This document shows positions 36,476 to 44,365 of a stretch of DNA of 64,000 nucleotides, piece after piece (within the stretch, counting starts at the first letter, position 1; each line of letters starts with the position of its first letter). Made by a program: the position numbers and the translations under genes. The notes under the pieces were generated by a model, which worked only from the letters and a program-made list of their open reading frames with translations, was not told where the DNA came from and did not search any database. The DNA comes from Arthrobacter sulfonylureivorans. GTDB taxonomy: Bacteria > Actinomycetota > Actinomycetes > Actinomycetales > Micrococcaceae. The stretch spans positions 551,729-615,728 of the forward strand of contig RJAE01000001.1 in NCBI GenBank assembly GCA_004000035.1, given 5' to 3'.

Positions 36476-37783
36476 ATGATATCTCCTGATTCAGGCGCGC
36501 CCGCACGGCAACACTCCGCGACCGGCGCTCCCGCCGGTCCGCGCAAGCGACGCAATCCCTTCGGCCGCTACGCCCGGCTGGCCCGGCTGGCGGGCGCTTC
36601 CTTCCTGGCCATCGGATTCCTGGCCCGGCTGCCACTGGCGATGCTGACGGTCGGAGCCCTGACCCTGGTCACCGTGACCACCGGGTCCTACGCCTCGGGT
36701 GGCTTCGCCGCCGGTGCGGTGGGCATCGGTTCGGCCGCGGGGGCGCCGTTGTTCGGCTATCTGGCGGACCGAGCGGGCCAACGGCCGGTTCTCCTGATCG
36801 CCGCTGCGGCGCACACCTGTGCCATTGGCTTGCTGCTGACGTGCGTTTACATCGGGACCAGCGGGGCCGGAGCCGCAGCCGTGCTGGCGGCCTCGTTCCT
36901 CGTCGGGGCCACGTGCCCGCAGGTGGGCTCGCTGGCCAGGGTGCGCTGGATGGCGATGACGCGCAGCGATAAGCCTGCGCTGGACACGGCGCTGTCCTAC
37001 GAAAGCACGGCGGATGAGCTGACGTTCGTGTTGGGGCCGGCGCTGGTCGGGCTGTTGGCCGCGCTGATTGCGCCATGGCTGCCCTTCGTGCTCGCCGCCG
37101 CCCTGACCGTCACCATGGTTACCGCTTTTGCTGTGCACCCCACTTACCGCACGGTGGTCCCGGTGACACCGGAACTGGTCAAGGCGCATCCGGAAGCGGC
37201 TGCGGCCGCCACTCCGGTGCGGATCAACTGGCCGTTGGTCGCCATCCCGGTGCTGGGCATGGTGGCCATGGGCACGTTCTTCGGGGCAACCCAGAACGCA
37301 CTCAGCGCCTTCGGCGGCACCTTCGGAGCGGCCGACGCGGCGGGCCTGCTGTACGCTCTGCTGGGCCTGACGTCGGCCTTCGGCGCCCTCTCTGTCGCCT
37401 ATTGGCCGGCGCGGTGGACGCATGCCTGGCGCTGGGTCGTCTGTGCTGCCTTGATGACGGCATTCTGCTTCTTGCTGCTGCTGCCGGACGACGTGCTGCC
37501 GATGATTTTCGTGCTGCTTCTGGTCGGCGTGCCCGTCGGGCCGACCATGGTCACCATCTACGGCATTGGCAGCGTGGTCGCTCCGGACGAGCGTCTTGGC
37601 ACGATCATGACGCTGCTGGCCAGCGGCGTTGTCCTCGGCTCGGCGTTGGGTTCGGCGTTCGCCGGTGCACTGGCCGAAACCTCGGGGCATTCCGGCGCCT
37701 TCCTGGTCTCGATTGGCGCGGCGGGCATGCTGTTGGTGCTCGGCCTGGTTGCCGCCGCCGTCGTCAGTCGCGGGCGGCGCTGA
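36476..37783 (+). CDS. MFS transporter
   Basis: 435 residues, about twelve membrane spans; first span LAGASFLAIGFLARLPLAML, later SYASGGFAAGAVGIGSAAGAP and GYLADRAGQRPVLL (motif A). Substrate unknown. Start at ATG 36476 (MISPDSGAPAR), with GGAAAAACGT before it; GTG 36425 in frame cannot be ruled out. A TATGAT box near 36402-36407 could be its -10. Converges on the IclR gene with six bases between stops. Confidence 0.82.
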   Translation: MISPDSGAPARQHSATGAPAGPRKRRNPFGRYARLARLAGASFLAIGFLARLPLAMLTVGALTLVTVTTGSYASGGFAAGAVGIGSAAGAPLFGYLADRAGQRPVLLIAAAAHTCAIGLLLTCVYIGTSGAGAAAVLAASFLVGATCPQVGSLARVRWMAMTRSDKPALDTALSYESTADELTFVLGPALVGLLAALIAPWLPFVLAAALTVTMVTAFAVHPTYRTVVPVTPELVKAHPEAAAAATPVRINWPLVAIPVLGMVAMGTFFGATQNALSAFGGTFGAADAAGLLYALLGLTSAFGALSVAYWPARWTHAWRWVVCAALMTAFCFLLLLPDDVLPMIFVLLLVGVPVGPTMVTIYGIGSVVAPDERLGTIMTLLASGVVLGSALGSAFAGALAETSGHSGAFLVSIGAAGMLLVLGLVAAAVVSRGRR

Positions 37784-37789
37784 GGCAGA

Positions 37790-38503
37790 TCAGCGCAGTT
37801 CTGCCTCGATGGTGGCAGCAGAGCGCTTCAGAGCCGCCGCGATCTCCCGGTCGGGAGTATCGGTGCGGATGTAGACCACAGATATAGCCGCCGGCAGTTG
37901 TCCGGGAACGGAGACTGGCACCGCCACAGAGGAGACACCCGGGATGACCTCGTCATGACTCACGGCATAGCCGGTTTCCTTGGCCAGTTGGGCTTCAGGC
38001 CGGATCTGTTCTCCCGGTGCATGCTGCTCCCACTGTTCCCGGGTCAGCGCCGACTGGATGGCGATTCCCGGCGCTCCGGCGGCGAAGGAATGACGCGTGC
38101 CCGGATGCTGGACCAGCGCCGTTGTGTGCCGCGGCTCCACCGTGACCAGCGTGACGCAATCGTGCTGATCCCAGACAGCGATAAAAGCGGTCATCATCAG
38201 GTCGTTCGCCAACGTGGTCAGCTCCGGCAGCGCCGCCGACTGCAGGTCGCGCGACACACCGCGTGCCAGCGCGGCCAACCCTGGCCCCGCCTGCACACGT
38301 CCGGCCGAATCCCGCATCAACAGCGAATGGTCTTCAAGAGTGCGCAGGATCCGGTAGGCGATCGAGCGGTGCACTTCCAAAGCTTCGGACAGCTCAGCGA
38401 TGGTCATCGGCGACTGTGCTTCGGCTAGGATCTCCAGCGCTCTTATGCCGCGCGACAGGGTCTGCGAGTGCGCCGCGGCGGGCTTGGTGGGAGTCTGGCT
38501 CAT
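37790..38503 (-). CDS. IclR family transcriptional regulator
   Basis: 237 residues: N-terminal winged helix (SRGIRALEILAEAQSPMTIA then SEALEVHRSIAYRILRTLED) and a C-terminal ligand-binding domain (from about residue 80). IclR regulators usually control adjacent catabolic or transport genes and their own promoter. The divergent MHS transporter is the obvious target. A nested palindrome lies in the shared region. Confidence 0.93.
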   Translation of the reverse strand: MSQTPTKPAAAHSQTLSRGIRALEILAEAQSPMTIAELSEALEVHRSIAYRILRTLEDHSLLMRDSAGRVQAGPGLAALARGVSRDLQSAALPELTTLANDLMMTAFIAVWDQHDCVTLVTVEPRHTTALVQHPGTRHSFAAGAPGIAIQSALTREQWEQHAPGEQIRPEAQLAKETGYAVSHDEVIPGVSSVAVPVSVPGQLPAAISVVYIRTDTPDREIAAALKRSAATIEAELR

Positions 38504-38805
38504 CGGACCATCCTAGGAAGAGTAACTGGGGAGCGCGCTTTGTTGGAGACGGAGTCACAGGGCTGTGCAACGCCTCACATCTTCCATTGTTCTATATCAG
38601 GACGAAGTGTCCAACTATAGAACGTTCGCGGCGGGCGGCACTCTGCGGGCGGCGGCGGGGAGTGGGGATGCAATGGCGAGCGGAGCGACGTTACCCAATT
38701 GATATGACGACACTATGTGTCCCCTATCACTGTCCGGTAGTATGGCTGGGGTCACATTACCGACCGTTCGGTAAATACCGTTCTGTGAACACAACGGAGA
38801 ATAAT
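38504..38805. promoter_or_regulatory. Divergent IclR/MHS control region
   Basis: Two clear palindromes. First, GTTCTATA (38589-38596) with TATAGAAC (38616-38623), a perfect 8-bp repeat enclosing an inner GGAC (38600-38603) / GTCC (38609-38612): a good candidate IclR operator about 86-120 bases upstream of the regulator. Second, TTACCGA-CCGT-TCGGTAA (38757-38774), 32 bases upstream of the transporter start, placed like an operator or promoter-proximal site. Confidence 0.6.
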
Positions 38806-40197
38806 ATGTCCACGTCAGAAGAGTTGGCAGGCAACATCAGCCCGGCCACACGCCGCGAAGAGCGCAAAGTGCTCGCCGGCACCTTGGTTGGCACCACCAT
38901 TGAGTGGTACGACTTCTTCATCTACGCTCAAGCCGCCGGATTGGTGCTGGCCTCCCTGTACTTTGCCCCGTTGTCGCAGGAGAGTTCTGGCCTGGCGCAA
39001 ATCGTTGCGTGGGCCTCGCTGGGCATCAGCTTCCTGTTCCGCCCGCTCGGCGCCATCGTCGCCGGGCACCTCGGTGACCGTCTTGGCCGGAAGATGATGC
39101 TGGTCTTCACGCTGGTGCTCATGGGCGCAGCCACCGCGCTGATCGGTGTGCTGCCGACCTACGCCCAGATTGGCATCTGGGCTCCGATCCTGCTGGTGTT
39201 CCTGCGCATCCTGCAAGGTTTCTCGGCCGGCGGTGAATGGGGCGGCGCTGCCCTGATGTCCGTCGAACATGCCCCGGTCAACAAGCGCGGCTTCTTCGGT
39301 GCGTACCCGCAGATCGGTGTTCCGTGCGGCATGATCCTTGCCACCGGCGTGATGTGGCTGCTCAGTACCATGCTGACAGAAGAAGCTTTTATGAGCTGGG
39401 GCTGGCGAGTACCGTTCCTGTTCTCGATCGTGCTGATCCTCGTCGGCTACTTCATCCGCCGCTCGGTGGATGAGTCACCGGTGTTCAAGGAGATGCAGGA
39501 TCGCAAGAAGGAATCGGCCGCTCCGCTGGGCCAGTTGTTCAAGCACAACTGGAAAGAAGTCATCCAGACCGCGCTCATCTTCATTGCCAACAACGCGGCC
39601 GGTTACCTGCTGATCGCGTTCTTCGCTTCCTACGCCACCAAGCCGGTGGAGGATGGCGGCCTGGGCATGGACCGTCCGTCTGTGCTGCTGGCAACCACGC
39701 TGGCGGCCTTCGGCTGGTTGATCTTCACCATGTACGGGGGCATTCTCTCCGACAAGATCGGACGCATCCGGACTTTCCAGATTGGCTACGTCTGGGTCCT
39801 GCTGTGGCAGATCCCGATGTTCATGCTGATCGACACCGCGAGCATCGTGCTGATGGGCATCGCGATGTTCGTCCTGACCATCGGGCTGGGCCTGTCCTAC
39901 GGTCCGCAGTCGGCTCTCTACGCCGAGATGTTCCCGGCCCACGTCCGCTACTCCGGCGTATCCATCGGCTACGCCATCGGCGCGATTCTTGGCGGCGCGT
40001 TCGCCCCGTTGATCGCCGAAGTGCTGCTGGGCGCGACGGGAAGCACCATCTCCATTGGAATCTACATTATGGTGCTCTGCGTCATCTCGCTCGCGGCCGT
40101 AACTTCGGTCAAGGAGACGAAGGGCAAGAACCTGCGGGTGGAGGTTGCGCATCAGGAGTACCTGCAGCAGCACCCTGAGGCGCGCGACTCCCAGTAG
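38806..40197 (+). CDS. MHS family MFS transporter (metabolite:H+ symporter)
   Basis: 463-residue major facilitator of the ShiA/ProP-like metabolite-proton symporter group: TTIEWYDFFIYAQAAGLVL, FRPLGAIVAGHLGDRLGRKM, LRILQGFSAGGEWGGAALMS and SYGPQSALYAEMFPAHVRYSG are diagnostic. Imports an organic acid, betaine or similar compound; the exact substrate is unknown. ATG 38806 follows a GGAGA site by five bases. Probably controlled by the divergent IclR protein. Confidence 0.93.
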   Translation: MSTSEELAGNISPATRREERKVLAGTLVGTTIEWYDFFIYAQAAGLVLASLYFAPLSQESSGLAQIVAWASLGISFLFRPLGAIVAGHLGDRLGRKMMLVFTLVLMGAATALIGVLPTYAQIGIWAPILLVFLRILQGFSAGGEWGGAALMSVEHAPVNKRGFFGAYPQIGVPCGMILATGVMWLLSTMLTEEAFMSWGWRVPFLFSIVLILVGYFIRRSVDESPVFKEMQDRKKESAAPLGQLFKHNWKEVIQTALIFIANNAAGYLLIAFFASYATKPVEDGGLGMDRPSVLLATTLAAFGWLIFTMYGGILSDKIGRIRTFQIGYVWVLLWQIPMFMLIDTASIVLMGIAMFVLTIGLGLSYGPQSALYAEMFPAHVRYSGVSIGYAIGAILGGAFAPLIAEVLLGATGSTISIGIYIMVLCVISLAAVTSVKETKGKNLRVEVAHQEYLQQHPEARDSQ

Positions 40198-40216
40198 GGA
40201 GTGCAAGGACAGCTAC

Positions 40217-40253
40217 GCGGACCGTCGTCGGTACATTACCGGCGGCGGTCCGC
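40217..40253. terminator. Bidirectional terminator hairpin
   Basis: 17-bp near-perfect stem with two G-T pairs and a CAT loop, between convergent genes. Confidence 0.6.
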
Positions 40254-40277
40254 TGCTGTCTCGGCTGCAGGCAGCAG

Positions 40278-40946
40278 CTACCGTGGGAGCGCGGCCAGTA
40301 CCTCGTCGTCGCTGACCTGGTTAAAGTGCCGGTAGGCCTCGCCGACGGCTCGAAAGCCCCGCGGCTGACGTAGGCAGACGACGGCGTCGGCCAGTTTTTC
40401 CAGTTCTGCGCAGGTCTGCGGGGGCCCCACCGGGACGGCGACGACGATCGCGCGCGGCTTGCTCTGCCGAACAGCCTTGATCGCGGCCTTCATGGTGGCG
40501 CCGGTTGCCAGACCGTCGTCGCACAGGATGGCGGTGCGGCCGCCGACCTCTGTCATCCTTCCGTGAAGATACGCCTCCTGGCGCCGCTGCAGTTCGGCAC
40601 GTTCGGTGGCTTGGACGGCCTGGAGGCGCTGCTCGCTGTAGTTGCGGCGGCGCAGTTCGGCCACAATGTGGTCCACCATGACGACGGCGGTGTGCCCGCC
40701 GTGGGCGGCCAATGCGCCGAAGGCCACCTCCGGTTGGTCGGGAATCCCCAACTTGCGGACAATGAGGGCATCGAGGTCGACGGCGAGTTCTTTCGCCAGA
40801 ACAGCAGCCACCGGAACGCCGCCACGAGCCAGTCCCAGTACGACTACGTCGTCGCGCCCGCGGTAATCAGCCAATTCGGCCGCCAATTGATGCGCCGCAT
40901 CGGACCGGTCGACAAAAGGGGAAGGCGTCCCGCTCAACAGTCCCAC
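40278..40946 (-). CDS. Phosphoribosyltransferase family protein
   Basis: 222 residues. The PRPP loop is AILCDDGLATGATMKAAIK and the N-terminal phosphate region VVLGLARGGVPVAAVLAKEL. Members of this group, related to ComFC-like/predicted phosphoribosyltransferases in stress operons, have no firmly known substrate. GTG start 40946 (MGLLSGTPSPF) with GGAGG just before it. Stands alone; the hairpin beyond the stop probably terminates it. Confidence 0.88.
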   Translation of the reverse strand: MGLLSGTPSPFVDRSDAAHQLAAELADYRGRDDVVVLGLARGGVPVAAVLAKELAVDLDALIVRKLGIPDQPEVAFGALAAHGGHTAVVMVDHIVAELRRRNYSEQRLQAVQATERAELQRRQEAYLHGRMTEVGGRTAILCDDGLATGATMKAAIKAVRQSKPRAIVVAVPVGPPQTCAELEKLADAVVCLRQPRGFRAVGEAYRHFNQVSDDEVLAALPR

Positions 40947-41640
40947 GGCCTCCAGTATCCTCTCCCATCTGCCAAGGGGCGAGGGACAGGGCGAACCGGG
41001 GCGAGGGACTGTGCCGACCGAGCGGGGGACTGCGTCGGTCGGTCCGCGGGCTGCGTCAGGGGGTGGCCGCGGGTCGCATGGTGTGCCCTGTAGCGATAGC
41101 CGCCAGCATCATAGTGGTTACCTCTGGTAAACGTTTTCAGCTCGATGGGTAGTTCTCCCCATCGCGGCCGTGCCGCTACCCGGATAAGCTCGTGTCAACG
41201 GTCGGGTTCGGAACGGGGGCCCGCACCGCCTCGGCCGGACTTGGGTCCGGGCGTGGAAGAGCCGGAGCCGCAGGATTCCCCCCAACGCCTGCTGCTCCGG
41301 CCCTTTCGTTTAACCCCGGCCTAAGGCCCCGGTTAGGTTGTCTTCAACCGTCGTCGGCGCCGAATCCGTTGCGCCGGTAGAGCTCAGCGACGTGGGCCTT
41401 CAGGTAGACATCAGTGCCAGGCTGCCAGGCTGCCAGGCTCGAGCCAGTGTCGGAGCCACGGAGAGTGGTCGCACGGGTGCACTTATATCCGGCTTCCCTC
41501 GCGCCCGCGCACTGACTTCCCTCGCGCCCGCGCACTGAAGAGGGCCGTCCGGCAGTTAGCGAGGGGGAGTGCGTGGGCACCAAGGGCTTTGGCCTGCGCG
41601 CGCGTTGTCTTGACGCGGGGTGGACTGGCCGGACAGATAG
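40947..41640. other. Non-coding, apparently decayed stretch with orphan hairpins and repeats
   Basis: No intact gene. Contents: a terminator-type hairpin at 41261-41301 (14-bp stem, one mismatch, followed by CCTTTCGTTT) with no gene before it; three tandem TGCCAGGC octamers (41415-41438); a perfect 23-base tandem duplication (41493-41515 and 41516-41538). On the minus strand ending at 41344 is a coding-like C-terminus DVYLKAHVAELYRRNGFGAD. These look like leftovers of lost genes. Confidence 0.45.
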
Positions 41641-41648
41641 CTTTCCCG

Positions 41649-41704
41649 AAAAGGGTGGATGCCCCTGACGCGCACTACGTGGCGTCAGGGGCATCCACCC
41701 TTTT
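41649..41704 (-). terminator. Strong terminator of the APC permease gene
   Basis: Perfect 23-bp stem (41649-41671 with 41682-41704), ten-base loop, ending in TTTT on both strands. It lies 18 bases past the permease stop on the minus strand. Confidence 0.9.
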
Positions 41705-41722
41705 GGATATCGAGAGGCGGCG

Positions 41723-43201
41723 CTACTTCCTGAGAGTGTCCGCATCTTCGACGAGCAAATCGTCGAACTTCTCAAGATCGTCGCTGAGACCTGCGTACAC
41801 TTCAGGCTTCTTAGACTTGAGGTAAGCGCCGTAGACGATGCCGCCGACGACAGCGAGCACGAGTATCCACGGCAGCACGAGCACATAGGGCTCCTCGGAA
41901 CCTGCGACGAGCGGGAACTGAACAATCGCCATGACGCTGAAGACCGCGAGCGCGATAAAGCCAATGGCCGGTGCGATCAGGGTCGTCCAGAGTCGCGGGT
42001 CGCGCTTCTTGCGGAAGTAGACGACGACTGAAAGGGCGGCGATCGCCTGCACGATGATGATCGAGAGTGTCGCGAAGCCGAGACCCACCGGAACGAGTGT
42101 GAGGATCGACGGCAGATCCGGGAAGGCGAAACGGAAGATCGCCGCGATGACTAATGCAAAAATCAGGTTGGTCAGCAGCGCGCGCTGCGGCGCTCCCTTC
42201 GAGTTGGTCTTAGCCAGCCACCGCGGCAGCACACGTGCGCGACCGAGCGAGTAGAGGTAGCGTCCGGCCGAGTTGTGGAATGCCAGCTGCGCGGCGAAGA
42301 GGCTGACCACGACGAGCACCAGGGCGATGACGACGAAAACTGGCCCAAGATGCTTGTCGATGAGCATCAGGGTGAGGTCGCCCGCCTCGAGATGCTCAAT
42401 TGCCGTCGCCTGCGCGATGTCGGGACCGATCGAGCTGACGATCGCCCATGCGGCAAACGCATGCATGAGACCGATGATGATGATGGACGCGTAGGTCGCT
42501 TTGGGAATGGTCCTGTGCGGATCCTTCGCTTCCTCACCGAAGAGCGCCGTTGCCTCGAAGCCGATGAACGCGGTGGCCGCGAGCAGCAGGCCGATCCACA
42601 ATGATCCACCCATGACGATTTCAGGCGCGAACACCGAAAAATTGAAGCCCTGCTGGAAGAGCACGGAGAAGCCGAACACGAAGACCATGATGATTTCGAG
42701 CACGAGCGCGACACCCAAAACGACGGCGCTCACATGAATACCTGAGATGGCGAGCAGGTAAACGATGACGAAGAGCACCAAACCGGTCCAGAACCAATCG
42801 AGCGTGAACGCCTCACCGAAGAGTTCGGGCATGACGACCATGCCGGCGAAGAAGCCGATGGTTCCAAGGGCGCCGGCCACGAAGGCGTTGTAACCGATCG
42901 TGGCGATGATGCCAGTGATGAGGCCCGCAGTCTTGCCCAGGCCTTTCACCGCGATCGCGTAGAAGCCACCAGCGTTGGTCAGCTCCTTAGTGATCTGTGC
43001 GTAGCCGATCGCAAAGAGCAGCAGGGCCGCTGCGACCATAAGGATCGCGACGGGAACACCGCCGCCGTTGCCGTGCGCGATCGCGAGCGGGAGCACAACA
43101 ATGAGCACCGTGACTGGAGCCACCGCAGCGAGTACGAGAAAGACGATCGAACTTACTCCGAGCTGGTTGCGTGCCAACACCTCGGTCTGTTTTTCAGACA
43201 A
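41723..43201 (-). CDS. APC family amino acid/amine permease
   Basis: 492 residues, 12 membrane spans, amino acid-polyamine-organocation superfamily; starts ARNQLGVSSIVFLVLAAVAP, has NAGGFYAIAVKGLGK, FIGFEATALFGEEAKDPHRT and HNSAGRYLYSLGRARVLP. TTG 43201 is taken as start, because GGAG lies six bases before it and the protein then begins MSEKQTEVLA. The DNA looks less G+C-rich than its neighbours (a 60-base sample near 42001 is about 58%). Likely imports the substrate of the adjacent kinase/phospho-lyase. The specific amino acid or amine is unknown. Confidence 0.88.
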   Translation of the reverse strand: MSEKQTEVLARNQLGVSSIVFLVLAAVAPVTVLIVVLPLAIAHGNGGGVPVAILMVAAALLLFAIGYAQITKELTNAGGFYAIAVKGLGKTAGLITGIIATIGYNAFVAGALGTIGFFAGMVVMPELFGEAFTLDWFWTGLVLFVIVYLLAISGIHVSAVVLGVALVLEIIMVFVFGFSVLFQQGFNFSVFAPEIVMGGSLWIGLLLAATAFIGFEATALFGEEAKDPHRTIPKATYASIIIIGLMHAFAAWAIVSSIGPDIAQATAIEHLEAGDLTLMLIDKHLGPVFVVIALVLVVVSLFAAQLAFHNSAGRYLYSLGRARVLPRWLAKTNSKGAPQRALLTNLIFALVIAAIFRFAFPDLPSILTLVPVGLGFATLSIIIVQAIAALSVVVYFRKKRDPRLWTTLIAPAIGFIALAVFSVMAIVQFPLVAGSEEPYVLVLPWILVLAVVGGIVYGAYLKSKKPEVYAGLSDDLEKFDDLLVEDADTLRK

Positions 43202-43367
43202 CAGAACTCCAATCGAATGAGTTGTGGTGAATATCGGAAACGAACCACGCTCCCGGACTAATAGAGCCAGTGTGGACCCGAAACAGCAGTTCCGGCTTGT
43301 CATTCCGTGCATGAAGTTAGACAATGCGCGCCGTAAGCTGGCCGGGCCGAGCGGCGGCTGCAGCCCT

Positions 43368-44147
43368 TTATGCAGGGAAGGACGAACGGCCGGTGTAGCC
43401 GAAGTCGGAGAGCAGGTTGACCCCGTTGACCGCCCGCGAGCGGTGTGAGGCCAGGTAGCTGACCGTCCAGGCAATGTCCTCGGCTGACTGCAGCGGAAAG
43501 GACGGCTGGTCCATGGCCTCGTCGCCGAGGCCGCGCCGGGCCAGTGGTGTGTCAACAATGGACGGGCAGACACTGTTGACCCGGATGCCGTGCTCGTCGA
43601 AGAGTTCGACGGCGAGGGCGCGGGTCATCTGGACCAATGCGCCTTTCGACGCGTTGTACGCAAGCATGCCCGGCACCGCGACGAAACCGGAGTCAGAGCC
43701 GACCATCGTCACGCTGCTGCCCGCGGACTTCTTGAGGTAGGGCAGGGCATGCTTGACTGCCAGGAAGGTGCCGACAACGTTGACGTCGAGTACTTCCCGG
43801 AAGCTCTTCGCCGTGACGTCCTCGCAGGCCGCTCCCATTTCGCCTTCGATGCCGGCACAGGTGACGAGCGCGTCGAGACCACCCAACTGCCCGGCCAGAT
43901 CGGTCACCGCCTTGTCCACCTGCGGATCTTCTGCGACATCCGCGCAGACTCCGGCCGCCCGCCCTGGTCCTGTGCTGCCGAGTTCGGCCAGCGCTGCATC
44001 CAGCCGGCCCGGATCGCGTCCCATGATGCCGACGTCGGAACCCGCCTGGACAAACAATTGCGCCACCGCCAGCCCGATACCAGAGGAACCGCCGGTGATG
44101 AGGACGCGCCGGGGGAGCTGGGTCCCGGCTGATGGTGACGACGACAT
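43368..44147 (-). CDS. Short-chain dehydrogenase/reductase
   Basis: 259-residue classical SDR: cofactor motif VLITGGSSGIGLAVAQ, CADVAE (acidic end of strand 3), VTCAGIEG, catalytic Ser in MVGSDSGFV and YNASKG. ATG 44147 is preferred over 44225 because GGGAG stands five bases before it. Transcribed divergently from the kinase-aminotransferase gene; it could oxidise an alcohol or reduce an aldehyde of that pathway. Confidence 0.9.
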   Translation of the reverse strand: MSSSPSAGTQLPRRVLITGGSSGIGLAVAQLFVQAGSDVGIMGRDPGRLDAALAELGSTGPGRAAGVCADVAEDPQVDKAVTDLAGQLGGLDALVTCAGIEGEMGAACEDVTAKSFREVLDVNVVGTFLAVKHALPYLKKSAGSSVTMVGSDSGFVAVPGMLAYNASKGALVQMTRALAVELFDEHGIRVNSVCPSIVDTPLARRGLGDEAMDQPSFPLQSAEDIAWTVSYLASHRSRAVNGVNLLSDFGYTGRSSFPA

Positions 44148-44258
44148 GCGTACTCCCGCTTTCCTCCACTCGTTGGGTGTCCTGCCGCCAGCTGTGCTGA
44201 AGAGGACATGAGTCAAAGTAGTCACAGATCCCGGGCAATGGAAGAGCGGTCCGAAATG

Positions 44259-44273
44259 CAGACTGTCGGTCTG
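44259..44273. promoter_or_regulatory. Inverted repeat in the SDR/kinase divergent region
   Basis: CAGAC-TGTCG-GTCTG, with a TATAGT (44320-44325) possible -10 for the plus-strand gene further on. Candidate TetR operator; weak evidence. Confidence 0.3.
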
Positions 44274-44365
44274 TTTTTTATACTTCTTGCAAAGGATTCT
44301 CCTTTTCCTGAACTGCCGGTATAGTCGGCCCGAACAGCCCCCATCCCGTCCGTACGAGGAGTCTC

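Noticed and set aside
41415-41438. Three TGCCAGGC octamers as a regulatory array
   Set aside because: Too short and no gene close enough; treated as part of the decayed region.
43368-44147. SDR as part of the homoprotocatechuate pathway
   Set aside because: It belongs by position and strand to the amino-alcohol block; nothing links it to aromatic degradation.
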